From an uncultured Pelagibacteraceae bacterium (lineage in GTDB: Bacteria > Pseudomonadota > Alphaproteobacteria > Pelagibacterales > Pelagibacteraceae): 64,000 nt of DNA. Location of the stretch: assembly GCA_902574705.1 (NCBI GenBank), contig CACGOM010000004.1, positions 1 to 64,000 of the forward strand, in the 5' to 3' direction. The position numbers were made by a program, and so were the translations under genes. The notes beneath the pieces are model-generated. The model ran no database searches. It was not told where the DNA came from and worked only from the letters and a program-made list of their open reading frames with translations. Position 1 is the stretch's first letter, and each line of letters begins with the position of its first letter. Shown piece by piece: positions 27,343-35,827 of the stretch.

Positions 27343-28325
27343 AAAAAATAAAATTTAAAAATACAGTTAATTTAGCTGAAACAAAATTTGGCTCTAAAAT
27401 TATTTATAAAACTGACGAGTTTTTTGGAGCTGCAAAAAGAATCCTAAGTGCTGAAAAACCTGTCTTCAAAGAAGGAGTTTATGATAAACATGGAAAATGG
27501 ATGGATGGATGGGAGACAAGAAGAAAGAGAAGAGATGGTCATGATTTTTTAATTATAAAATTGGGTAGGCCTGGTAAAATATTTAATGTAGATATCGACA
27601 CATCTTATTTTTCAGGTAATCAACCCTCGCAGGCATCTTTAGAGGCATGTTACTCAAAAAAAAATCCTACAAAAAAAACAATTTGGAAAACCATCTTAAA
27701 CAAAAAAAAACTTGGTCCAGATAAAAATCATAATTTTAAAATCTACAATCATTCAACTTTTAATTTCATTAAATTAAATATTTTTCCTGATGGTGGTGTT
27801 GCTAGAATAAGACTTAATGGAATAGTAGATTTAGAAAAAATAAATCTTAGTGGAAAAAACGTAAATTTAACCTCTATATTAAATGGATCTACAATTATTG
27901 GTTGTAATAATGAACATTTTGGTAAAGCTGAAAATGTCCTTAGTCCTGGTACTGGACTTAATATGGGAGATGGGTGGGAGACTAGAAGAAGTAGAGGTAA
28001 AAATTTCGATTGGATAATTATTAGATTTGGTAAACCTGGTATAATTGATAAGTTAGAAATTGATACACACCACTTTAAGGGAAATTATCCAGACTCACTC
28101 ACAGTTCAATCAGCATTAATACCAAAAAAACTAAATTCAAAAAAAATTTTAACTAATTCAAGAAATTGGAAGATCTTTTTAGAGAAAACTAAATTAAAAC
28201 CTCACAAAAAACATTTATTTAAAAGTAATGTAATTAAAAAAAATAAAATTAACTGTTTAAAAATTAATATTTTTCCTGACGGTGGCATTTCTAGAGTAAG
28301 AGCATTTGGGAAGGTAATGAAATGA
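27339..28325 (+). CDS. alc: Allantoicase
   Basis: A 328-residue allantoicase, cleaving allantoate to ureidoglycolate and urea. The protein is a tandem repeat of two jelly-roll domains. The motif GWETRRxR occurs once in each (MDGWETRRKR near residue 56, GDGWETRRSR near residue 212), each followed by a conserved GRPG or GKPG, and each half ends with IFPDGG-(V/I)-(A/S)-R-(I/V)-R. It overlaps uraD and allA by four bases on either side, so the operon is translationally coupled. Confidence 0.96.
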   Translation: MKKIKFKNTVNLAETKFGSKIIYKTDEFFGAAKRILSAEKPVFKEGVYDKHGKWMDGWETRRKRRDGHDFLIIKLGRPGKIFNVDIDTSYFSGNQPSQASLEACYSKKNPTKKTIWKTILNKKKLGPDKNHNFKIYNHSTFNFIKLNIFPDGGVARIRLNGIVDLEKINLSGKNVNLTSILNGSTIIGCNNEHFGKAENVLSPGTGLNMGDGWETRRSRGKNFDWIIIRFGKPGIIDKLEIDTHHFKGNYPDSLTVQSALIPKKLNSKKILTNSRNWKIFLEKTKLKPHKKHLFKSNVIKKNKINCLKINIFPDGGISRVRAFGKVMK

Positions 28326-28816
28326 ATATAAAAATTAGACCAAAAAAAGTTAGTAAGAAGAATTTCCAGAAATTTGGCCAGATAATAGACGCAAGTAAAA
28401 AAAAATATTTTAGAATTAATAATGGATTTGCAAAAAGATATGATAATCTTGGAAAGATAGACACATCAAAAAAGAAAGGAACAACTATAGTAAGTATTTT
28501 TTCCGCAAAAAAAAGAAGGTTTCCAATGAAAATTGACATAATGGAAAAACATCCATTGGGAAGCCAAGCGTTTGTACCTATGAAAGAAACTTCATTTTTA
28601 GTTTTTGTTGCCCCAAAGGGTAATAAGCCAAACTTGAAGAAGATTGAATCATTCAGAATACCTAAACAAACAGGAATAAATTTAAACCCTGGGATTTGGC
28701 ATTTTCCTCTTATATCAATAAAAAACATGAATTTTTTAGTTATAGATAGAAAGGGAAAGGGTAAAAATTTAATTATTCATAAATTCAAAAAAGAAAAAAT
28801 TTACCTCTTAAAATGA
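28322..28816 (+). CDS. allA: Ureidoglycolate lyase
   Basis: A 164-residue cupin-fold lyase that releases urea from ureidoglycolate to give glyoxylate, the last carbon product of the pathway. Features are the N-terminal FQKFGQIIDA, the central EKHPLGSQAFVPM (metal/substrate region) and the C-terminal NLNPGIWHFPLISI. It overlaps alc and puuE by four bases each. Length is standard for AllA. Confidence 0.93.
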   Translation: MNIKIRPKKVSKKNFQKFGQIIDASKKKYFRINNGFAKRYDNLGKIDTSKKKGTTIVSIFSAKKRRFPMKIDIMEKHPLGSQAFVPMKETSFLVFVAPKGNKPNLKKIESFRIPKQTGINLNPGIWHFPLISIKNMNFLVIDRKGKGKNLIIHKFKKEKIYLLK

Positions 28817-29715
28817 AAAAAAAATATCCAAGAAATATGTTAGGCTACGGCTCAAATCTCCCAGAGGTGAAATGGCCAAATAACTCTAAAATTGCGGTGC
28901 AATTTGTACTAAACTATGAAGAAGGTGGTGAAAATTCTATTTTACATGGCGATAAGTATTCTGAAATTTTTTTATCTGAAATAGTTGGTGCTAAAGCTAT
29001 TAAAGGACGTAATATTAATATGGAGACGCTGTATGAATATGGTTCGAGAGCTGGCTTTTGGAGAGTCCATAAACTATTTGAAAAATATAATCTACCTTTG
29101 ACAATATTTGGAGTTGGCATGGCTCTAGAAAGAAATCTTGAAATTTGTAAAGAAATGAAAAAATCAAATTATGAGATTGCCTCTCACGGTTGGAGATGGA
29201 TTGATTACCAAAATGTTTCTAAGTCAATTGAAAAAAAGCATATGCAAAAGTCAATTACTACTATAAAAAAAATTTTTGGTAAAAGACCTGTCGGGTGGTA
29301 CACAGGGAGGTGCAGTCCTAATACTTTAAACCTAGTGATTGAAGATGGAGGTTTTTTATATTGCAGTGATACATACAGTGATGATCTTCCATTTTGGGAA
29401 ATAAAAGGAAAGAAAAAACAACTTATGGTACCTTATACATTAGATAATAATGATATGAGATTTCTTACAAATCAGGGATTTAACTCAGGAGATCAATTTT
29501 TTAATTATTTAAAAGATAGCTTTGACGCGCTGTATGAGGAAGGAAAAGATAAACCAAAAATGATGTCAGTTGGTTTGCATTGCAGAATAATTGGTAAACC
29601 CGGTAGGATACAATCTCTTAAAAGATTTTTGGATTATATAACAAGTTTAGATAGAGTTTGGATTTGTAAAAGGGAAGAAATTGCAAATCACTGGATTAAA
29701 AATCACAATAACTAA
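28813..29715 (+). CDS. puuE: Allantoinase PuuE (polysaccharide-deacetylase fold)
   Basis: A 300-residue PuuE, a cofactor-independent allantoinase related to NodB deacetylases rather than to the metal amidohydrolases. It hydrolyses allantoin to allantoate. Diagnostic segments are PRNMLGYGSNLPEVKWPN at the N-terminus, NYEEGGENS, EIASHGWRWIDY, GWYTGRCSPNT and the late SVGLHCRIIGKPGR. It is the last gene of the plus operon, so the operon order does not follow the order of reactions. Confidence 0.96.
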   Translation: MKKKYPRNMLGYGSNLPEVKWPNNSKIAVQFVLNYEEGGENSILHGDKYSEIFLSEIVGAKAIKGRNINMETLYEYGSRAGFWRVHKLFEKYNLPLTIFGVGMALERNLEICKEMKKSNYEIASHGWRWIDYQNVSKSIEKKHMQKSITTIKKIFGKRPVGWYTGRCSPNTLNLVIEDGGFLYCSDTYSDDLPFWEIKGKKKQLMVPYTLDNNDMRFLTNQGFNSGDQFFNYLKDSFDALYEEGKDKPKMMSVGLHCRIIGKPGRIQSLKRFLDYITSLDRVWICKREEIANHWIKNHNN

Positions 29716-29717
29716 AA

Positions 29718-30029
29718 TCAATTTACAGAAGCTTCTGCAACATAATAAGCAACAGCCTCAATTTCTTCTTGAGATAATATACCTAAGTAAGATGGCATAA
29801 CTCCAGCACCATTAGTAACTGAAATAATTACTCTACCTATATCAGGTTTTATTTCATTTAAATTTGGACCTACGTTTGCAGCAGAACCAGCATCCTGTAA
29901 TGAATGACATGCTGAGCAATTACCCGCATTTAAGAATATATCCTTACCTAGAAGAAATTTATCATCAGATGTTGCGAAATTTATTTTTAAAAATAAAAAA
30001 AATATAGAAATAATAATATTTTTTTTCAT
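29718..30029 (-). CDS. Small secreted cytochrome c
   Basis: A 103-residue class I cytochrome c with a cleavable signal peptide (residues ~1-20). It has one haem site C-S-A-C-H near residue 37 and a later Met in GVMPSYLGILS as the likely axial ligand, followed by a C-terminal helix VAYYVAEASVN. It lies tail to tail with puuE (two bases apart) and 26 bp after the sugar-fusion gene on its own strand. Its size equals the cytochrome domain missing from PuuD, so it may take electrons from urate oxidation. That is inference; a general electron carrier is possible. Confidence 0.88.
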   Translation of the reverse strand: MKKNIIISIFFLFLKINFATSDDKFLLGKDIFLNAGNCSACHSLQDAGSAANVGPNLNEIKPDIGRVIISVTNGAGVMPSYLGILSQEEIEAVAYYVAEASVN

Positions 30030-30055
30030 TTATCTATAAATAGCAATTAAAGAAT

Positions 30056-32599
30056 TTATTCATATAAATCCTTAACACTTATAAATTCATTGGATAAATG
30101 TTTATTTTTCGACTTTATTTCATCAAAAAAATTCCAAGCTAAGACTAGTATTTGAGAATTTTTATCTTTAATTTTTTCTTTTGGATAAATTGGAATATTT
30201 ATACCAGGAATTATTTTATTATGCTTAAGTTTATTATCTTCTACAATGAAATCTATCTCTTTATTAATACCAAAAAAATTAAGTGCCGTTGTTGCTTTTG
30301 CTGGTGCTCCAAAACCTATAATTCTTTTTGAATTGCTTTTTAAATTTTTAATATTTTTTAAAAAATTTTCTCTAAGCTTATAAACTTTATCACCAAATTC
30401 TTGATAGGTTTTAAACTTTTTGATTCCAAAGCTTTCTTCTTCTTTCAAACTTTTTGAAACACTCTGATCTATTTTTATTTTTTTATTCTTGCTTATATAA
30501 ACTCTAATTGACCCTCCGTGTGTATCAATTTTTTCAACTTTGAATATTTTTACTTTAAATTTTTTAAAAAAATACATTAATGAAGTTAGGGACCAATAAT
30601 TATAATGTTCATGATATATATTATCAAATGTCACATCTTTGAGGGTATTTAAAAGATATTGAACTTCAATTACTATTGTTCCATTATTTTTTAATAAACT
30701 CAACATACACTCTGCCATTTCATTGAGATTATCAGCATGAGCAAATACGTTTGAAGCAAGAATTAAATCGGCCTTAAGTTTAATTTTCTTAACATTTTTT
30801 TTATTTAAAAAACCATTGAAAGTTTTTATTTTATTTTTATTCGCTATCTTGGCTAGATTTTTTGCTGGCTCTACTCCTAATATTTTTTTAAATCCTAAAT
30901 CTTTAAACGGTTTTAATCCGACACCGTCATTACTACCAATATCAATTATTACAGATTTATTTTTATTTAATTTAAGTTGTTTTACGTATGAGTTTGTTGC
31001 TGTAATAAAATGTTCTCTAAATTTTGCTGAAGTAGACGAAGTGTATAAATAGTGGGAAAACATTTTCTCTCCTTCCACAGCTACTGATAATTGACAATTA
31101 TGACAGTTCTCACAATAATTCATTTCTAATGGATATAATTCACATTTATCTTTTGGGCTGTTGAGTAAATTGTTGGCGAGTGGTTGATACCCCAAAGACA
31201 CTACTCTTTTCAATTTAGTACTTCCACAAGATCTACAATTGAATTTATAACAGTTCATTAGTAGATCTCTCTCTTTTTCGTCTACAAAAACGTGTTTGAT
31301 TGTATGAGTTACACCATAATTTTCGTGTTCTCTTTCTCCTCTAACTAAATTCAAAAAAGTTGTATCTTTGGTAAAAACCATGGTGTGAGCTACGTTAGGT
31401 TTAATAACTGATATTTGTCCTTCATTTACTACTTGTGTAATTTTTGGAGAATTTGGATTTAATATATCTTGAAAAACTTCAATTATTTGACCTTTGGTAA
31501 ATAAACATTTTTGCTCTTGTTGAGGATGATAGTGATTAGCTCTTATTGTTCCTTTTTTTGAGTCTATTAGACCAATCATGTTTATTGGTTCTGTTAATTC
31601 GTAATTACTTATTTTGCCTCTCTCATCAATATATTCATTTGTTCCATCTCTGACAAACTCAAGATCTTTAACAAGATCTTGTTTTGACCATTTTGTTATC
31701 ATTTCTTTAATACTTTCGTCTAAGGCATACAAAAATTTGAAACCTGTATTCATTAATTTTTTATTTGATAGTGAAAAACCAAGATTAGGTACTTCATCAT
31801 TAGTTTCTTTAAGTGATATCTTGGGATTATGTTTTTTGCAAATTTCAGCAACATCTTTAACGGTTACCTTTTCTTTTGTTACATTAAAAAGTTCTTTATT
31901 AATATCAGCTCTTTCTTCCATAAATTTAAAACATCTTGCAACATCTATAAGTGGCACAAGACTCTTGATCTGCCTTCCGCCAGCAAAAAGTTTTAGCGTA
32001 CCGTTTTGGGATGAAATTTTTGAAAAAAGATTAGTCATGATATCTATTCTTGCAGTATCAGTTGAATATCCATAAACAGATCCTAATCTGAGTATTATAA
32101 AATTTTTACCTGATGATTTTAATTGTTTTTCATTAAAATCTTTTGATCTACCATAAGCTAGTGTTGGGCAGGTATCCTCATTTTCTAATATATCTTCTTG
32201 TACATCTTTCATACCTTCATAGACAACATGGGTAGAAGGCATAATTACTTTACAATTATTGCTAACTGCATCTAAAATATTTTGAGTTCCCTCTTTAGCA
32301 ACTCTCTCTATTTCTTTTTCTTTATCTTCAGAGGCTTCGCTTTTAACTCTCGGTACTGCTGTAATACCTGCAAGATGATGAACAATATCAACATCTTTAC
32401 AATGTTTTTTAACTAAATCTTTGTCAAGTATGTCTCCGTGAACAAAATTAATATTCCAATTTCTCAATTGATTTACTCTCTCTGAAATAAAACGATTGTC
32501 GATCACAGTAATTTTATCATTCCAACTATAGCCTGAATAAATTTTGCAGAGCTCAGTACCGATATAACCAAGGCCTCCTGTGATTAATATATTTTTCAT
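30056..32599 (-). CDS. Epimerase/cupin/C-methyltransferase fusion for sugar nucleotide modification
   Basis: An 847-residue, three-part protein. Residues ~1-310 are an extended SDR sugar-nucleotide epimerase/dehydratase (GGLGYIG NAD loop, YGRSK catalytic Tyr-Lys). Residues ~330-440 form a cupin resembling WbmH/FdtA-like or RmlC-like sugar isomerases (NHYHPQQEQKCLFTKGQ). Residues ~450-847 look like a TylC3/NovU-type sugar C-methyltransferase with a zinc-knuckle start (CRSCGS, YCENCHNC), a SAM loop IIDIGSNDG and a GFGAPAKATT C-terminal domain. It probably makes a branched deoxysugar for surface polysaccharide. An alternative ATG lies two codons upstream (32605). Confidence 0.85.
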   Translation of the reverse strand: MKNILITGGLGYIGTELCKIYSGYSWNDKITVIDNRFISERVNQLRNWNINFVHGDILDKDLVKKHCKDVDIVHHLAGITAVPRVKSEASEDKEKEIERVAKEGTQNILDAVSNNCKVIMPSTHVVYEGMKDVQEDILENEDTCPTLAYGRSKDFNEKQLKSSGKNFIILRLGSVYGYSTDTARIDIMTNLFSKISSQNGTLKLFAGGRQIKSLVPLIDVARCFKFMEERADINKELFNVTKEKVTVKDVAEICKKHNPKISLKETNDEVPNLGFSLSNKKLMNTGFKFLYALDESIKEMITKWSKQDLVKDLEFVRDGTNEYIDERGKISNYELTEPINMIGLIDSKKGTIRANHYHPQQEQKCLFTKGQIIEVFQDILNPNSPKITQVVNEGQISVIKPNVAHTMVFTKDTTFLNLVRGEREHENYGVTHTIKHVFVDEKERDLLMNCYKFNCRSCGSTKLKRVVSLGYQPLANNLLNSPKDKCELYPLEMNYCENCHNCQLSVAVEGEKMFSHYLYTSSTSAKFREHFITATNSYVKQLKLNKNKSVIIDIGSNDGVGLKPFKDLGFKKILGVEPAKNLAKIANKNKIKTFNGFLNKKNVKKIKLKADLILASNVFAHADNLNEMAECMLSLLKNNGTIVIEVQYLLNTLKDVTFDNIYHEHYNYWSLTSLMYFFKKFKVKIFKVEKIDTHGGSIRVYISKNKKIKIDQSVSKSLKEEESFGIKKFKTYQEFGDKVYKLRENFLKNIKNLKSNSKRIIGFGAPAKATTALNFFGINKEIDFIVEDNKLKHNKIIPGINIPIYPKEKIKDKNSQILVLAWNFFDEIKSKNKHLSNEFISVKDLYE

Positions 32600-32666
32600 T
32601 ATCATTGTAGTATCAAATTATTTTAATCTTTACATCTAATTTAATTAACATTAATACCCTCGTAAT

Positions 32667-33557
32667 ATGAGAATTTTTGATTGCTTCATGTATTATAATG
32701 AAGACATAATTTTAGATGTAAGGCTAAATTCTTTAAATAATTTTATAGATTATTTTGTTATTGTAGAGAGCACCTTTAATCATAAGGGCGAAAAAAAACC
32801 ACTGAATTTTGATATTAATAAGTTTAGTAAATTTAAAAAAAAAATTAAATATTTGATTTTAGATGACCAACCAAATGATATTGAAAAAATTTACGATACT
32901 GACTCTGATGAAGTTCAAAATGAGAAATTTATTCTAAATGGTTATAAAAGAGATCATTTTCAAAGAAATTATATTTTGGAAGGTATTAAAGATGCTAAAA
33001 GAGAGGACTTAATCATAGTATCTGATATTGATGAAATACCAAATTTAAAAAATGTGAATTTAAATGTTTCAAATACTCAACTTATATTTTTTAAACAGAA
33101 AATGTGTTATTACAAATTCAATCTTTATCAAAAAAATTATAATTGGATTGGATCAAGAGCTTGTTTAAAAAACAAACTTTTATCGCCTCAATGGTTAAGG
33201 GATATAAAACCTAAAAAATATCCTTTTTGGAGATTTGATTTGTTATTTTCTAAAACGAAATATACTAATATTAAAATTATTAATGATGGCGGCTGGCATT
33301 TTTCATACTTGAATACACCCGAATTAATTGAACAAAAATTGAAATCATATACTCATCATAGAGAATATGAGCTTAATCCTTTGGGAATTCATAATATAAG
33401 AGATAGAATTAAAAATAGAAAATCTGTATATAACTTAGAGTTGGATCAAACAAAAAATCAATTTTCATCTGGGGTTGATTTAGATTTTTTGGAAATGAGT
33501 GAATTGCCAGAATATATTATGAATAATAAAAATAAATTTAAAGAGTGGTTAGATTGA
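32667..33557 (+). CDS. Glycosyltransferase family 17
   Basis: A 296-residue GT17-family enzyme, related to the eukaryotic bisecting GlcNAc transferase and to bacterial homologues in surface-glycan clusters. Visible features are MRIFDCFMYYNED at the N-terminus, VIVESTFNHKGEKKPL, the DxD-like IVSDIDEIPN and a DGGWHFSYLNTPE segment. It is divergent from the epimerase fusion (67 bp between starts), suggesting both act on the same surface glycan. Donor and acceptor are unknown. Its stop is one base before the next ATG. Confidence 0.87.
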   Translation: MRIFDCFMYYNEDIILDVRLNSLNNFIDYFVIVESTFNHKGEKKPLNFDINKFSKFKKKIKYLILDDQPNDIEKIYDTDSDEVQNEKFILNGYKRDHFQRNYILEGIKDAKREDLIIVSDIDEIPNLKNVNLNVSNTQLIFFKQKMCYYKFNLYQKNYNWIGSRACLKNKLLSPQWLRDIKPKKYPFWRFDLLFSKTKYTNIKIINDGGWHFSYLNTPELIEQKLKSYTHHREYELNPLGIHNIRDRIKNRKSVYNLELDQTKNQFSSGVDLDFLEMSELPEYIMNNKNKFKEWLD

Positions 33558-33558
33558 T

Positions 33559-33846
33559 ATGAAAGGCTATGTAATTTCTGTTTATAAAAAAATAGATGAT
33601 GAAAAGGCTTTAAAAGATTATGCGGTAAAAGCAAAAAATGCTGTTGAGAAGTTTGCTGGTAAATTTTTAGTTAGAGGTGGAAAAAAAATCACAACAGAAG
33701 GAGATGATTCACCAAGAACAGTAGTGATTGAATTTCCTTCATATGAAATAGCAGAAAAATTTTTTTATTCGAAGGAATATCAAGAAGCACATTCGATTTT
33801 GAAAGGTAAGGTCATTCGACATCATCAAATAATTGAAGGATCTTAA
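33559..33846 (+). CDS. DUF1330 small ferredoxin-fold protein
   Basis: A 95-residue DUF1330 protein, a dimeric alpha/beta barrel-like fold. Typical segments are KGYVISVYKKIDDEKALKDYA, GGKFLVRGG-like AGKFLVRGGKK, and VVIEFPSYEIAEKFFYSKEYQEA. The biochemical role of the family is not established. It follows the GT17 gene by one base, likely cotranscribed, and converges on the DNA glycosylase with a 4-bp overlap. Confidence 0.9.
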   Translation: MKGYVISVYKKIDDEKALKDYAVKAKNAVEKFAGKFLVRGGKKITTEGDDSPRTVVIEFPSYEIAEKFFYSKEYQEAHSILKGKVIRHHQIIEGS

Positions 33847-34469
33847 TATTGAATTGGCTCGTCATCAATGCTACGCCATAAGTACCAAGTAGCTACGGAA
33901 CAATAAGGAGAATATTTAATTTTTAATGAATTTACAAATTTTTTTGGTGGAAAATATTTCTTATTATAATTTTTTGAAATAGCTCTTAATAAACCAATAT
34001 CTTGTATTGGCCAAATATTAGATCTATTAAATGTAAATAATAATATCATTTCAGCTGACCACCTGCCTATCTGTCTTAATTCAGATAAATATTCTATTGC
34101 TTTTTCATCATTCATTTTATTAATAAGTTTTGGATTAAAGGACTTATTTAAAAATTTTTTTGAAAGCTCCTTTATTCCTCTTACCTTCTGCCTGCTCAAT
34201 CCACATTTTTTTAAATCTTGAAACTTTAATGAATTTACATTTTTTGGATTAATTTTATTTTTACATTTTTTTTTAAATTTTAAAAAAACTGAATTTGCAG
34301 CAGCAACGCTTATTTGTTGTCCAATAATACTTTTACATAAAGAAAAAAAAACATCTTTACGAGTAGTTAAATTAGCATCAGAATATTTTTTTATTAGATG
34401 TTTCATTTTGACATCTTTTTGCGAAAGATATTTCTTTGCCTTATTCCAATAAATAGGTGGATTACTCAT
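33843..34469 (-). CDS. DNA-3-methyladenine glycosylase II (AlkA-like, HhH-GPD)
   Basis: A 208-residue base-excision repair enzyme removing alkylated purines. It has the FFSLCKSIIGQQISVAAANSV helix and the helix-hairpin-helix plus GPD motif LRQIGRWSAEMILLFTF followed by the catalytic Asp in IWPIQDIGLLRA. The iron-sulfur Cys set of EndoIII/MutY is absent, which supports AlkA-type. It overlaps the EamA gene upstream by eight bases on the same strand. Confidence 0.9.
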   Translation of the reverse strand: MSNPPIYWNKAKKYLSQKDVKMKHLIKKYSDANLTTRKDVFFSLCKSIIGQQISVAAANSVFLKFKKKCKNKINPKNVNSLKFQDLKKCGLSRQKVRGIKELSKKFLNKSFNPKLINKMNDEKAIEYLSELRQIGRWSAEMILLFTFNRSNIWPIQDIGLLRAISKNYNKKYFPPKKFVNSLKIKYSPYCSVATWYLWRSIDDEPIQY

Positions 34470-35343
34470 GTCTTGTGATAGAAACTTGTTTTTTTAGGTA
34501 CATTTCCCGCCTAAAAATTATAAAAGAAGATATTATGACAAGAAAGGCTCCTAATAGTGTTTTTGTTGTAGGAATTTCATCCCAAATAAAATATCCAAAA
34601 ATTATAGCAAACACTAAGGCTAAATATTTTAGTGGAGTTACTAAGCTTACTTCGGAGTATTTATATGATTGTGTAAGCCACAGATTAGCTAATCCTCCCA
34701 ATATGCCTATCATTGAAAGCAAGCTCAAATCTGTTAAGCTTGGCATAATCCATCCTTGATAAAAAGTGAAAAAACTTAATATCATTATTGAGAAAGAAAA
34801 GAAAAAACCAATTAACCAAACAGGTTCGGTAGAAGACAATTTTCTTATAGCGATAGCAACATATGAAAGACCTAAGCAAAAAATAATTGGGTAAACATAA
34901 TAAAGGTTCAAAGAGGTAAAGCCTGGCTCGGAAATAATTACTACCCCGATAAACCCTACTGCTACTGCTAACCATCTATATAACCGAACTTTTTCTTTTA
35001 ATAAAAATATTGAAAAAATTGTAGTAAATATTGGTGCTGCAAATGAAATACTTACAACTGTTGCTAATGGAAGATTTCTTAATGCAATAAATATAGATAT
35101 TAGGGCTATCAACCCTGCAGAACATCTTTTTAAATGAAGCAAGGGTCTGTTGGTTTTATAAAAATCAATAAATCTATCTTTAGGAATAAGAAATAAAATT
35201 GGAATGAGTCCAAAAAAACCTCTAAAAAATAAAACTTGTCCAACTGGATAGCTATCAGACCATTTGACTATAACATCCATTAAAGAAAATGCACATACTG
35301 ATATGAACATGTAGAAAAAACCTAATTGATTTTTGGAAAGCAT
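34462..35343 (-). CDS. EamA/DMT-family transporter
   Basis: A 293-residue drug/metabolite transporter with ten predicted helices in two EamA halves (about 10-140 and 150-285). Signatures are CAFSLMDVIVKW, the GLIALISIFIALRNLPLATVVSISFAAPIF segment and the second-half LGGLANLWLTQSYKY-SEVSLVTPLKYLALVFA. It probably exports or imports a small metabolite; substrate unknown. First gene of a two-gene minus unit with the DNA glycosylase. Confidence 0.9.
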   Translation of the reverse strand: MLSKNQLGFFYMFISVCAFSLMDVIVKWSDSYPVGQVLFFRGFFGLIPILFLIPKDRFIDFYKTNRPLLHLKRCSAGLIALISIFIALRNLPLATVVSISFAAPIFTTIFSIFLLKEKVRLYRWLAVAVGFIGVVIISEPGFTSLNLYYVYPIIFCLGLSYVAIAIRKLSSTEPVWLIGFFFSFSIMILSFFTFYQGWIMPSLTDLSLLSMIGILGGLANLWLTQSYKYSEVSLVTPLKYLALVFAIIFGYFIWDEIPTTKTLLGAFLVIISSFIIFRREMYLKKQVSITRHE

Positions 35344-35377
35344 AAGTTTATCTTTAATTTAAATTAAGGATTAATCA

Positions 35378-35827
35378 ATGGAAATAGCAATTCTTGGGCT
35401 CGGTTGTTTTTGGGGGCCAGAAAAAAAATTTGGTAAAATAGAGGGAATAGTTGAAACAGAGGTAGGTTACTGCGGGGGAGAAATACCTAACGTAACTTAT
35501 AGAGAAGTTTGCACAGGAAATACTGATCACGCTGAAGTAGTCAAATTAACTTTTGATCCAAACATAATATCTTATGATAAAATAATAGAGCTTTTTTTTG
35601 AATATCATGATCCAACAACATTAGATATGCAAGGTCCCGATATTGGCACTCAATATAGAAGTGAAATATTTTATTGTAATGATCAGCAAAAAAATATTTC
35701 AGAATTAATGATTAAAAAGTTTAATCCAAAATATAACTCAAAAATAGTAACAAAAATTTCGAAAGTTAAAAATTACACAAAAGCTGAAGAATATCATCAG
35801 AAATATTTGGAAAAAAATCAATTTTAA
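35378..35827 (+). CDS. msrA: Peptide methionine sulfoxide reductase MsrA
   Basis: A 149-residue MsrA reducing methionine-S-sulfoxide in proteins. The catalytic motif is GCFWG (residues ~10-14). The substrate pocket shows VETEVGYCGG, NVTYREVCTGNTDHAEVV and FFEYHDPTTLDMQGPDIGTQYRS. It lacks a C-terminal MsrB domain and recycling Cys pair, like short cytoplasmic forms. Its stop overlaps the sulfurtransferase start by one base. Confidence 0.96.
   Translation: MEIAILGLGCFWGPEKKFGKIEGIVETEVGYCGGEIPNVTYREVCTGNTDHAEVVKLTFDPNIISYDKIIELFFEYHDPTTLDMQGPDIGTQYRSEIFYCNDQQKNISELMIKKFNPKYNSKIVTKISKVKNYTKAEEYHQKYLEKNQF

Noticed and set aside
27339-28325. Internal repeats in alc as a mobile or duplicated element
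   Set aside because: The two GWETRR repeats are the normal two-domain structure of allantoicase.
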